From Hyphococcus sp. (GTDB taxonomy: Bacteria > Pseudomonadota > Alphaproteobacteria > Caulobacterales > Parvularculaceae): DNA of 64,000 bases. The notes beneath the pieces were generated by a model. The model was not told the origin of the DNA and ran no database searches. It saw nothing but the letters and a program-made list of their open reading frames with translations. Made by a program: the position numbers and the translations under genes. Shown piece by piece: positions 36,071 through 44,787 of the stretch. The stretch's first letter is position 1. The number at the start of each line of letters is the position of its first letter. The stretch is taken from assembly GCA_028289605.1 (NCBI GenBank), contig JANQON010000012.1, positions 124,001 to 188,000 of the forward strand, given 5' to 3'.

Positions 36071-37213
36071 TTACAGTCCCATCTGACGCACGGCGAGATC
36101 GCGCATGATCTCTTCTGAGCCGCCGCCGATAGCGTTGACCTTCACCTCGCGATAAATGCGCTCGACCGGGTTGCCGCGCAGATAGGCGGCGCCGCCCCAG
36201 ATCTGCATGGCCTCCGAGGCGCAAAACTCAAGCGCTTTTGAGGCAGAAAACTTGCCCTTGCAGATTTCCGCAACCGGCATGTCCCCTTCATTCGCCTGCC
36301 AGCACATCTGATTGAGATAGGCCTCGACCATGTCGATGCGCGCAGACATGTCCGCGATCTTGTGTCTGATGACCTGCGATTTGATCAGGGGCTTGCCGAA
36401 TGTCTCCCGCTCCTGCGCATATTCGACGGAAGATTCCAGGCACACCTTCATCATGCCCAGCATGCTTGCAATCATGCCGAGCCGCTCGTGATTGAAGTTG
36501 TGCATGATCTGGATAAAGCCGAGATTTTCATCGCCCAGCATGTTCTCGGCGGGCACCCGCACGTCATCAAAATAGAGCGTTGCGGTGTCCGACGCCCACC
36601 AGCCCATTTTTTTGTCGATGAGCGTGCGCGAAAATCCAGGCGCATCGGCCTCCACAAAGAACAACGAAATCCCGGACAACCCTTCGCCGCCGGTGCGGGC
36701 GCCGACGACGAAACAGTCGGATTTCATCCCGCCGGTGATGAAGGTCTTCGAACCGTTGATGACAAAATGATTGCCGTCCCGCTTGGCGGTGGTTTTGAGC
36801 CGCGCCACATCCGATCCGCCGGAGGGTTCGGTGACGGCGAGACTGGAGCCTTTCCGCCCACGGACAATGTCCTCCAGAACGCGCTCTTTGATCTCGTCAG
36901 ACGCCAATTTTTCGATTGGCCCGATGGAGATGCTCCGACCGCCCAGCGCTGCGGGCACGCCTGATGCGCCGCATTTAGCGAATTCCTCCCCATAAGCGGC
37001 GCGCATAAAGCAATCGTCGAACCCGAGCCCGCCATATTTTTCGCTGACCCCGAAACCAAACACGCCGAGCGCGCCCACTTCCTCATGGAGGGACCAGGGT
37101 ACGTCGCCCGCTTCATCCCATTCATCAGCGTGCGGTTTGATCTTTTCGTCGACAAAGCGCTTCATGCTGTCGCGAAAAGCACGGCGTTCATCGGTGTCGA
37201 ACGGGTTTTTCAT
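36071..37213 (-). CDS. Acyl-CoA dehydrogenase (AtuD-like)
   Basis: 380 aa flavoprotein; desaturates an acyl-CoA thioester with electrons to ETF. Conserved motifs: SLAVTEPSGGSDVARLKTTA (FAD/substrate region), FFVEADAPGFSRT, DDVRVPAENMLGDENLGF, ALEFCASEAMQIWGGAAYLRGNPVERIYREVKVNAIGGGSEEIMRDL with the GxGSEE C-terminus and the catalytic-base region. Sits with AtuA and the carboxylase genes, so the likely substrate is citronellyl-CoA or a related beta-branched acyl-CoA; the motifs themselves do not fix the substrate. Start ATG 37213. Confidence 0.85.
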   Translation of the reverse strand: MKNPFDTDERRAFRDSMKRFVDEKIKPHADEWDEAGDVPWSLHEEVGALGVFGFGVSEKYGGLGFDDCFMRAAYGEEFAKCGASGVPAALGGRSISIGPIEKLASDEIKERVLEDIVRGRKGSSLAVTEPSGGSDVARLKTTAKRDGNHFVINGSKTFITGGMKSDCFVVGARTGGEGLSGISLFFVEADAPGFSRTLIDKKMGWWASDTATLYFDDVRVPAENMLGDENLGFIQIMHNFNHERLGMIASMLGMMKVCLESSVEYAQERETFGKPLIKSQVIRHKIADMSARIDMVEAYLNQMCWQANEGDMPVAEICKGKFSASKALEFCASEAMQIWGGAAYLRGNPVERIYREVKVNAIGGGSEEIMRDLAVRQMGL

Positions 37214-37250
37214 GGGGATAGCCTCCCTGTGGGCAGGCGCTACGGGGCGC

Positions 37251-37279
37251 TTGAAAAATGAATGTAATTCATATAGTAT
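37251..37279 (+). promoter_or_regulatory. Predicted atuA promoter with embedded operator
   Basis: TTGAAA (37251-37256), 17 bp, TAGTAT (37274-37279) form a plausible sigma-70 type promoter driving the plus-strand operon. ATGAATGTAATTCAT at 37258-37272, a perfect ATGAAT/ATTCAT inverted repeat with a 3-bp centre, fills the spacer. A TetR dimer there would block RNA polymerase. AAGGA precedes the atuA ATG at 37332. Confidence 0.6.
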
Positions 37280-37331
37280 GAGGGCTATTCAATCAAGGAA
37301 ATTCGCGCAGCAGGCGTCGAAGGACCCATTT

Positions 37332-39098
37332 ATGAAGACAGTCAAAATCGGCGGCGCGAGCGGGTATTGGGGCGACAGCGCGATGGCGACGCCGCAATTC
37401 CTGGCCGAAGGCGGCCTCAACTACATCGTCTATGACTATTTGGCCGAAATCACGATGTCGATTTTGGCCCGGGCCCGGGCGAAAGATCCGAACGCCGGCT
37501 ACGCCACCGATTTCATCACGGCGGTCCTGAAGCCGAACCTCCGCGAGATCGCGAACCAGGGGGTGAAGATCATTTCCAACGCCGGGGGCGTTAACCCCGC
37601 CGCATGCGCCGCCGCCGCCCGAGCGCTCGTCGCGGAAGCCGGTCTCGACCTCTCTGTCGCCGTTATCTCAGGCGATGACTTGACGGATCGGAAAGACGAC
37701 ATCGTCAAACACGCGCCTGGCGACATGTTCACCGGCGCGGACTTTCCGCCCCCAGATAAAATCGCGTCGATCAACGCCTATCTCGGCGCCTTCCCGGTCG
37801 CTAACGCTTTGTCGAGAGGCGCCGACATCATCATCACCGGCCGAGTGGTCGACAGCGCCGTGACGCTCGGCGCCCTGATTCATGAGTTCGGTTGGGCGCG
37901 CGACGACTGGGACAAGCTGGCGAGCGGTTCCCTGGCCGGCCACATTCTCGAATGCGGACCCCAGGCGACGGGCGGCAATTTCACGGACTGGGAAGACGCC
38001 GGCGACATCGCCAATATCGGCTATCCGATTGCGGAGATCACCGGTGACGGATCGTTTGACGTCACAAAGCCTCAAGGAACCGGCGGCGTGGTCAATGTCG
38101 GCACCGTCTCCGAACAGATGCTCTACGAAATCGGCGACCCGCAAGCCTATATGCTACCAGACGTTGTCTGCGATTTTTCTAATGTCCAGATCACGCAGGC
38201 CGGCGAGGACCGCGTACACGTATCTCCCGCCGCCGGCGGGCCTGCGCCGGACCGCTACAAAACCTGTCTGACCTACCAGGACGGTTTTCGCGCCGGGCTC
38301 ATGCTGTCATTTGTCGGCCGGGACGCCGGCGAGAAGGCGCGGCGCTTCGCCGACGCCGCCTTTGAACGATCGCGGCGCATTTTTCGTCAATTCAATGCAG
38401 GCGATTTCACCGAAACCAGCGTCGAACTCATTGGCGATCCTTCGCGCGAAGTCGCCGTCAAACTCGCCGTTAAACACCCGGATATGATGGGCGCCGGCAT
38501 TTTTCTGAAAGAAGTGTCCGGCCTTGGGCTCGCAACCCAGCCCGGCCTTGCAATTTTTTCCGGCCTCAGGCCCAAACCCTCGCCGGTCGTTCGGCTTTTT
38601 TCATACCTAACGCCCAAGTCCGACATCGAGATCACGATCGATGTCGACGGCGCGGCCGAAACGGCGAAGGACACCCCCGGCGTTGCGTTCGATCCGTCTA
38701 CGATCGATCGCCCGGCCCCGCCGGAACCGACTGGCAAGGCAGACATAGAAGTTCCGCTCGAGAAACTCGCCTGGGCGCGCTCAGGCGATAAGGGCGACAA
38801 AGCCAATATCGGCGTTATTGCGCGTGACGCAAAGAATGTGCCCTATATCTGGGCGGCGTTGACCGAGCAGAAGGTGGCTGATCGGTTCGCCGACTTTATC
38901 GACAGCAAAGACGGCGCATCAAATGTGCAGCGGTTCTTGTTGCCAGGATCGAACGCCGTCAATTTCTTGATCGACGCCGTTTTGGGCGGCGGCGGCGTCG
39001 CGTCGATACGCAATGATCCGCAAGGCAAGGGCTATGGGCAAATGCTCCTCGATACGCCTGTCGCCGTTCCCGAAGACATCGCGAAAGCCCTCTCATGA
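37332..39098 (+). CDS. atuA: Acyclic terpene utilisation AtuA family protein
   Basis: 588 aa. The N-terminal two thirds (1-455) match the AtuA/DUF1446 family: KIGGASGYWGDSAMATPQ, VKIISNAGGVNPAACAAA, GADIIITGRVVDSAVTLGAL, GGNFTDW. The C-terminal third (from about 490: WARSGDKGDKANIGVIARDAK) is the small AtuA-like ferredoxin-fold domain that in some organisms is a separate gene. AtuA is required for citronellol/geraniol growth in Pseudomonas but its reaction is uncertain. Start at ATG 37332, where family similarity begins and AAGGA precedes; in-frame starts upstream overlap the promoter. Ends overlapping the next gene by 4 bases. Confidence 0.88.
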   Translation: MKTVKIGGASGYWGDSAMATPQFLAEGGLNYIVYDYLAEITMSILARARAKDPNAGYATDFITAVLKPNLREIANQGVKIISNAGGVNPAACAAAARALVAEAGLDLSVAVISGDDLTDRKDDIVKHAPGDMFTGADFPPPDKIASINAYLGAFPVANALSRGADIIITGRVVDSAVTLGALIHEFGWARDDWDKLASGSLAGHILECGPQATGGNFTDWEDAGDIANIGYPIAEITGDGSFDVTKPQGTGGVVNVGTVSEQMLYEIGDPQAYMLPDVVCDFSNVQITQAGEDRVHVSPAAGGPAPDRYKTCLTYQDGFRAGLMLSFVGRDAGEKARRFADAAFERSRRIFRQFNAGDFTETSVELIGDPSREVAVKLAVKHPDMMGAGIFLKEVSGLGLATQPGLAIFSGLRPKPSPVVRLFSYLTPKSDIEITIDVDGAAETAKDTPGVAFDPSTIDRPAPPEPTGKADIEVPLEKLAWARSGDKGDKANIGVIARDAKNVPYIWAALTEQKVADRFADFIDSKDGASNVQRFLLPGSNAVNFLIDAVLGGGGVASIRNDPQGKGYGQMLLDTPVAVPEDIAKALS

Positions 39099-40717
39099 CG
39101 GTATTTCAAAGCAAGATCTCAACGGACGCTGAGACGTTCCAGACAAATCGCACCGACATGCAGGCGCTGGTCGACAAACTCAGCGAGCTCAACGCAAGGG
39201 CGCCGGCCCTGTCTGCGCGGCGCAAGGATCGCTTTGAAGCGCGCGGTCAGCTGTTGCCCCGCGAAAGGCTGGCGCGCCTGCTTGATCCCGGCGCGCCTTA
39301 TTTCGAGATCGGGAATATCGCTGGATACCTTCTTGATACGGATAATGAAGAAAAATCCATCCCGGGCTCGACCATTATGTCCGGCATCGGTTTCATCAAC
39401 GGCGTTCGCTGCGTTATCGTCACCGACGATAGCGGGATCAAGGCCGGCGCCATGACTGTGGCCGGCGGCTATCGCCTGCGACGGGCCCAGGAGATCGCGC
39501 TGAAACAGAAGCTGCCCTTCATTCACCTGGTCGAAAGCGCCGGCGGCGATCTCATCAACTACACGGTTGAGGGATTTATCGAGGGCGGCTCGCTGTTCGC
39601 CAATCTTGCTCGGCTGAGCGCAGCCGGGATCCCCGTCATCGCCATTCTGCATGGCAGCTCAACCGCGGGCGGCGCCTATATGCCGGGGCTTTCCGATTAC
39701 GTGGTCGCCGTAAAGGGTCGCGGCAAGGCGTTTCTCGCCGGCCCCCCTCTCCTCAAGGCAGCAACTGGCGAGATTGCTACCGATGAAGAACTGGGCGGGG
39801 CGGAAATGCACAGCTCCATTTCCGGCCTCGCGGAATATCTCGCCGAAGACGACGGGGAAGCGGTTTTGTTAACGCGCGAGATTGTCGACCGCCTGGGCTG
39901 GAACCGCCGCTGTCCGCCGGCGCCGCAAAAGTCGTTTCGCGAGCCGGTCTACGATCCGGACGAATTGTTGGGCGTTGTCCCGACTGACTATCGAAAACCC
40001 TATGACGTGCGCGAAGTGGTCGCGCGAGTGGTCGATGGTTCTGACTTCACCGACTTCAAACCACGCTACGGCGTCTCCACAGTCTGCGCCCAGGCGGAGG
40101 TCTATGGCATGCCCTGCGGGATCATCGGCAATAACGGCCCGATCGACCCGGACGGCGCAACCAAGGCCGCACAATTCTTCCAGTTGTGCGATCAGGCTGA
40201 CATTCCGCTCGTCTTTTTCCAGAACACCACCGGCTATCTGGTCGGCAAGCAATATGAGCAAGGCGGCATGATCAAGCACGGATCGAAAATGATCCAGGCG
40301 ATGACGAATGTCAGCGTACCGCGCATTACGTTTATGATGGGCGCGAGCTACGGCGCGGGCAATTACGGCATGTGCGGGCGCGGCTACGACCCGGATTTCT
40401 GCGTGACCTGGCCCAACGCCTCAACGGGGGTGATGGGCGGCGAACAGGCGGCGAAAGTAATGACCATTGTCGCCGAAGGACAGGCCGAGGCGAAAGGCCA
40501 GGAGGTCAACCGCGAACAGCTGGCAATGCAAGAGAAAATGCTGACCCACATGTTCAATCGCCAGGCAAACGGGTTTTACACCTCCGGCCATTTGCTCGAC
40601 GACGGCATGATCGACCCGCGCGATACGCGAAAGGCCTTGGGCTTCCTGCTCGCCACCTGCTGGGAAGCGCGCAACCGCGACGTCAAACCCAACAGCTTCG
40701 GCGTCGCGCGCATGTAG
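39095..40717 (+). CDS. atuC: Acyl-CoA carboxylase beta (carboxyltransferase) subunit, geranyl-CoA type
   Basis: 540 aa. Full carboxyltransferase: N-terminal LSARRKDRFEARGQLLPRERLARLLDPG, the oxyanion regions GSSTAGGAYMPGLSDYV and MGASYGAGNYGMCGRGY, and GVMGGEQAAKVMTIV near the end. With the alpha subunit at 41656-43680 it would form geranyl-CoA carboxylase or 3-methylcrotonyl-CoA carboxylase. The AtuA neighbour and AtuE-like hydratase favour the geranyl form, but the distinguishing active-site residue cannot be judged without alignment. Start overlaps atuA (ATGA). Confidence 0.85.
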   Translation: MTVFQSKISTDAETFQTNRTDMQALVDKLSELNARAPALSARRKDRFEARGQLLPRERLARLLDPGAPYFEIGNIAGYLLDTDNEEKSIPGSTIMSGIGFINGVRCVIVTDDSGIKAGAMTVAGGYRLRRAQEIALKQKLPFIHLVESAGGDLINYTVEGFIEGGSLFANLARLSAAGIPVIAILHGSSTAGGAYMPGLSDYVVAVKGRGKAFLAGPPLLKAATGEIATDEELGGAEMHSSISGLAEYLAEDDGEAVLLTREIVDRLGWNRRCPPAPQKSFREPVYDPDELLGVVPTDYRKPYDVREVVARVVDGSDFTDFKPRYGVSTVCAQAEVYGMPCGIIGNNGPIDPDGATKAAQFFQLCDQADIPLVFFQNTTGYLVGKQYEQGGMIKHGSKMIQAMTNVSVPRITFMMGASYGAGNYGMCGRGYDPDFCVTWPNASTGVMGGEQAAKVMTIVAEGQAEAKGQEVNREQLAMQEKMLTHMFNRQANGFYTSGHLLDDGMIDPRDTRKALGFLLATCWEARNRDVKPNSFGVARM

Positions 40718-40727
40718 GCGGAAACCA

Positions 40728-41531
40728 ATGACAACGCTCCCTGATACGAAAACCCTAATCCTTGACCTTGACCGCGGTTGGCTCACCATCTGGTTCAACA
40801 CGCCGGAAAACCGCAACGCCCTTTCCGACGACCTCGTGAAAGAGCTGACCGCGGTGTTGACCGCAATCCAGGATGGCCGCGCCGTGCGCGGCGTTACCCT
40901 GCGCGGAAGAGGCGGCGTTTTCTGCGCCGGCGGCGACCTGAAAGCCTTCATGAAAAGCCTTTCCGGCGACTTCGATCACGACAGCGCGGCGGCGATGAAC
41001 CGCAGCGGCGGCGCGCTCTTCGCCCTGGTCAATTCCATGCCGCAGGTGGTGGTTGCGCTGGTCGAAGGGGCGGCCATCGCCGGCGGGCTCGGCCTTGCCT
41101 GCTGCGCCGACATTGTTGCGGTAACCGAAGACGCCAAGTTCTCCCTAACCGAAACACAGATCGGCATCACGCCCGCGCAAATTGCGCCCTATGTGGTCCA
41201 GCGGTTTGGATTGAAAACAGCCCGCAGGCTGATGCTGACCGGGGCGCGCTTCACCGGCGCCGACGCCGCGTCTCTCGGCCTTGCTGACTTCGTTGTCGCC
41301 GACGCGGCGGAACTTGAGGCCACAGAAACGACTGTGCGCAAAGACGTGATGCGGTGCGCACCCGACGCTGTCGCCGCCACGAAGGAAATCCTGTTGGCGA
41401 CAAGGCGACTCGAACCGGACGCCATGATGGATTTCGCCGCCGATCGCTTCGCGAGATGCCTCCTCAGCGACGAAGGCCGCGAGGGCATTGCATCCTTCGT
41501 TGAGAAACGAAAACCAAAATGGGCGGAGTGA
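40728..41531 (+). CDS. atuE: Enoyl-CoA hydratase/isomerase family protein (AtuE-like)
   Basis: 267 aa crotonase. Motifs: RGVTLRGRGGVFCAGGDLKAF (oxyanion hole), VALVEGAAIAGGLGLACCADIV (second oxyanion Gly and GGG), EDAKFSLTETQIGITPAQIAP, GLKTARRLMLTGARFTGADAASLGLAD. In this context it likely hydrates isohexenylglutaconyl-CoA formed by the carboxylase. Begins 10 bp after atuC; a REP pair follows it before the alpha subunit gene. Confidence 0.85.
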   Translation: MTTLPDTKTLILDLDRGWLTIWFNTPENRNALSDDLVKELTAVLTAIQDGRAVRGVTLRGRGGVFCAGGDLKAFMKSLSGDFDHDSAAAMNRSGGALFALVNSMPQVVVALVEGAAIAGGLGLACCADIVAVTEDAKFSLTETQIGITPAQIAPYVVQRFGLKTARRLMLTGARFTGADAASLGLADFVVADAAELEATETTVRKDVMRCAPDAVAATKEILLATRRLEPDAMMDFAADRFARCLLSDEGREGIASFVEKRKPKWAE

Positions 41532-41570
41532 GGGGGTGCGGTCAGTTGTTAGAGAGAAGATCCTATCAAC

Positions 41571-41640
41571 CGCTCATTCCCGCGAAAGCGGGAATCCACC
41601 TGCCGGCAAACATGGATCCCCGCTTTCGCGGGGATGAGCG
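41571..41640. repeat. REP-like double hairpin between atuE and carboxylase alpha gene
   Basis: Two hairpins: ATTCCCGC-GAAA-GCGGGAAT (41576-41595) and ATCCCCGC-TTTC-GCGGGGAT (41616-41635). They are mirror-arranged, with CGCTCAT on the left and ATGAGCG on the right and ATCCA/TGGAT inside, so the whole 70-bp unit is itself a large imperfect inverted repeat. It is a two-hairpin form of the family at 14669 and 23158. Placed inside an operon, it could stabilise or attenuate the transcript. Confidence 0.8.
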
Positions 41641-41655
41641 GGGAAATTTCATTCA

Positions 41656-43680
41656 ATGACCAGTCAGTTCCATAACTTCTCCAGCATCCTGATCGCCAAT
41701 CGCGGGGAGATCGCCTGTCGCGTGATCCGGACGGCGAAGTCCCTTGGACTCAAAACCGTCGCGGTCTACTCCGACGCCGACGCTGGGGCGCCTCATGTCC
41801 AGCTTGCGGACGACTCATACCGCATCGGACCGGCGCCGGTGGGGGAATCCTATCTTTCGATAGACAAGATCATAGAGGCTTGCCGGGAAACGGGCGCCGG
41901 CGCCGTTCATCCGGGTTATGGATTCCTTTCGGAAAACGCGGCCTTCGCCCGCGCCTGCGCGGAAGCGAGACTTGTCTTCATCGGACCTTCCCCGGACGCG
42001 ATCGACCTCATGGGCGACAAGGCGAAAGCCAAGCGCCGCATGATCGACGCCGGCGTGCCGTGCGTTCCGGGTTATCAAGGCGAAGACCAATCTGACGACG
42101 CCTTGTTGAAGGAGGCCGGCGCCATCGGCTTTCCCATCATGGTCAAGGCCGCAGCGGGCGGCGGCGGCCGCGGCATGCGCCTTGTCGAGGACAAAGGAGC
42201 CCTCGCTGCTGCGATCGCCACAGCGCGTTCGGAAGCGGAAGGCGCGTTTGGATCCGGCGATTTGATTCTGGAAAAAGCGATTGTCGAACCCCGCCATGTC
42301 GAGATTCAGGTGTTCGCCGACCGTCACGGCAATACAATACACCTCGGCGAGCGGGACTGCTCCGTACAAAGACGACACCAAAAAGTCCTGGAAGAGGCGC
42401 CCTGCCCCGTCATGACGCCGGCGCTGCGCAAGGAGATGGGGGAAGCGGCGGTCAAGGCCGCCCGCGATATCAACTATATCGGCGCCGGCACGGTGGAGTT
42501 CCTGCTCGACAAATCCGGCGCCTTTTACTTCCTGGAAATGAACACGCGGCTGCAGGTTGAACATCCTGTGACGGAAATGGTCACCGGGCTCGATCTCGTC
42601 GCCTTACAGATTCGCGTGGCGCAAGGCGAAGCGCTGGGGCTCTCGCAAGACGACGTTGCGCTGGGCGGACATGCGATTGAAGCCCGGTTGTACGCCGAAG
42701 ACGTGGCGAACGAATTTCTGCCCGCCGCGGGACCCATCGACTATTGGCGACCAACGGGCGGCGCGGGCGTTCGCGTCGATGCGGGCATCGCAACCGGCGG
42801 CGAGGTTTCACCCTTTTACGATCCCATGCTTGCGAAGGTCATCGCCCATGGCGCAACCCGCGAGGAGGCGCGGCGCAAACTCACCGCCGCGCTGCGAGAG
42901 ACCGCTCTATTCGGCGTAACAACCAACAAGCGTTTCCTGATCGACGCCCTTGATCACCCGACATTTGTCAGGGGTGAAGCGACCACAGCATTCATTGCGG
43001 ATGCGTTTGGCGAAGACGACCTTGCCGACAAATCGCTCACGACGATGGAAGCCGCCGTTGCGTCGTCGCTGTTATTCGCAACAGCGCGCGCGGCGCATTC
43101 CCTGAACGCGATTGCGCTTTCGCCGGCGCTCTTCAACTGGTCCAGCGCGACCCCGCCCGTCACGCCCTATCGATTTACGCCGGACTCGATCATTGGATTG
43201 GAACCCAAGGAAAGCGGCGCGTATCGCGCTAATACTGAAACCGGCGCATTGGATGTGACGATCGAAGCGCTCGAAAGCCATCAAGCGACGCTGACGATTG
43301 ACGGCGAGACGAAAACAGTCCTGTTTAACATTCCCGACACCGCGCCGCCCTTCGCGCGCATTCAGTTTTCGGTCGACGGCGCCGATTTCGACGTCGTCAA
43401 TCTCAACGCCGTCTTCGCCTCCGCCGCCGATGCGGCGGGCGCCGGCGCAATTAAGGCGCCGATGCATGGCTTGCTCGTCGACGTTTTCGCCGCCGAAGGC
43501 GACAGGGTCGCTAAGGGCCAGCGACTCGCTGTGCTGGAAGCCATGAAGATGCAGCACGAGCTGACGGCGCCGGGCGCGGGCGTCGTGACGCGCCTGGCCG
43601 CCGAACCGGGGGCGCAGGTCGCTGCGGACGCTCTGCTCATGGAAATCACGATCGACGAAGATCAAGAAGGGTCGTCCTGA
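41656..43680 (+). CDS. atuF: Acyl-CoA carboxylase alpha subunit (biotin carboxylase + BCCP), geranyl-CoA type
   Basis: 674 aa. Biotin carboxylase domain first (about 5-450): ANRGEIACRVIRTAKSLG, GAVHPGYGFLSENAAFA, VKAAAGGGGRGMRLV (ATP grasp), GERDCSVQRRHQKVLEEAP, FLEMNTRLQVEHPVTE. A BT-type middle domain follows, then a BCCP domain ending with EAMKMQHE; Lys631 is the biotinylated residue. Partners with the carboxyltransferase at 39095-40717. BirA at 13896-14663 would add the biotin. The stop overlaps the next start by one base (TGATG). Confidence 0.87.
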   Translation: MTSQFHNFSSILIANRGEIACRVIRTAKSLGLKTVAVYSDADAGAPHVQLADDSYRIGPAPVGESYLSIDKIIEACRETGAGAVHPGYGFLSENAAFARACAEARLVFIGPSPDAIDLMGDKAKAKRRMIDAGVPCVPGYQGEDQSDDALLKEAGAIGFPIMVKAAAGGGGRGMRLVEDKGALAAAIATARSEAEGAFGSGDLILEKAIVEPRHVEIQVFADRHGNTIHLGERDCSVQRRHQKVLEEAPCPVMTPALRKEMGEAAVKAARDINYIGAGTVEFLLDKSGAFYFLEMNTRLQVEHPVTEMVTGLDLVALQIRVAQGEALGLSQDDVALGGHAIEARLYAEDVANEFLPAAGPIDYWRPTGGAGVRVDAGIATGGEVSPFYDPMLAKVIAHGATREEARRKLTAALRETALFGVTTNKRFLIDALDHPTFVRGEATTAFIADAFGEDDLADKSLTTMEAAVASSLLFATARAAHSLNAIALSPALFNWSSATPPVTPYRFTPDSIIGLEPKESGAYRANTETGALDVTIEALESHQATLTIDGETKTVLFNIPDTAPPFARIQFSVDGADFDVVNLNAVFASAADAAGAGAIKAPMHGLLVDVFAAEGDRVAKGQRLAVLEAMKMQHELTAPGAGVVTRLAAEPGAQVAADALLMEITIDEDQEGSS

Positions 43681-44492
43681 TGCTGAAAGAAGCGAAAGAC
43701 TTTGAAGAGGAGTGCGACGCGCTCGCACAATTGCTTGGCGATCAGCGCGACGATGCTTTCTCTACGGTCACCCAATTCAAGGGCTGGACGGTCGACGACG
43801 TCATCGCCCACCTGCATTTGTGGAATGTCGCCGCCGGTTTGACGCTTGAGTCGCGCGAAAAATTTCACGCGTTTTTCAAGTCCCTCCTGCCGGCCCTTGG
43901 CGAAGGCGGTCATATCGGCGCGCAGCGCCGATGGCTCGTTGAGACCCATGGCGGCGCATCAGGCCGGGCGTTGTTCGACGCCTGGAAGGCTTTTTACCCT
44001 GAGCTTGCGCAACGATACGGCGCCGCATCCCCCGACGCGCGCGTTGCTTGGGCGGGGCCGGACATGACCGTTGCGGCGAAAATGACCGCGCGGCAGATGG
44101 AAAGCTGGGCCCACGGCCAGGAAGTCTTCGACGCACTCGGCGCCGAACGCATTGAAGGCGACCGCATTCGCAATATCTGCCATCTCGGCGTGACGACCTA
44201 TAGCTGGACCTTCCGCAATCGCGGGGAAGAACCACCGCAGCCCAAGCCCTTCGTCCAACTGACGGCGCCGTCAGGCGCGGTCTGGGAATGGAACGAGGCG
44301 CAAGAAGACAACGTCATCGCCGGCAATGCGGTCGCTTTCGCACAGGTCGTCGCGCAAACCCGCAACGTCGCCGACACGGACCTTGCCGTGCGCGGCGACA
44401 ACGCAACGCGCTGGATGGCGATCGCGCAATGCTTCGCCGGCGCGCCGGAGGACCCGCCGGCGCCGGGATCGCGGTATCGAGCGAGCCGGTAG
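43680..44492 (+). CDS. TIGR03084 family metal-binding protein (DinB-like)
   Basis: 270 aa. The N-terminus FKGWTVDDVIAHLHLWNVAAGLTL has the His-rich helix of the DinB/maleylpyruvate-isomerase-like four-helix metal-binding fold, and MTARQMESWAHGQEVFDALGAERIE carries the second His pair. This fits TIGR03084, a set of proteins of unknown function often beside acyl-CoA degradation genes. It is the last gene of the atu-like operon, directly overlapping atuF, so a step in the same pathway is likely but unspecified. Confidence 0.8.
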   Translation: MLKEAKDFEEECDALAQLLGDQRDDAFSTVTQFKGWTVDDVIAHLHLWNVAAGLTLESREKFHAFFKSLLPALGEGGHIGAQRRWLVETHGGASGRALFDAWKAFYPELAQRYGAASPDARVAWAGPDMTVAAKMTARQMESWAHGQEVFDALGAERIEGDRIRNICHLGVTTYSWTFRNRGEEPPQPKPFVQLTAPSGAVWEWNEAQEDNVIAGNAVAFAQVVAQTRNVADTDLAVRGDNATRWMAIAQCFAGAPEDPPAPGSRYRASR

Positions 44493-44787
44493 CCCTCGGG
44501 TCCGGTTGATGGAACGATTGGCGCCGCTGCGGCGAAACCGATAACCCCTTCATATCAAGAAACACCGTTGCGCCGCATAGACGGGTTCGGAGTCCGCCTG
44601 CGCAATCTTCCGAAAATGGATCCGTGTCACCTTGCGGCGGGCCCCGCGCGCGAATCGTGTCCTATTAAACCTTACTCAACCGCCGCCCTGTTTGAGCGAC
44701 AAGCCAAGCTTAAACGCCGAACGTCGATTTACTGTCCCGTTGAGTTGCAATAAAACGTGCGGCAAAGATCACGGGGAGGATGTATAC

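Noticed and set aside
37137-37331. N-terminal extension of AtuA by 65 residues
   Set aside because: It covers the start of the divergent dehydrogenase gene and the promoter with operator; similarity to AtuA begins at 37332.
44665-44679. TTAAACCTTACTCAA upstream of the COX-like gene as a CtrA box
   Set aside because: One mismatch (TCAA) to TTAA-N7-TTAA; single near-matches are expected by chance and there is no other support.
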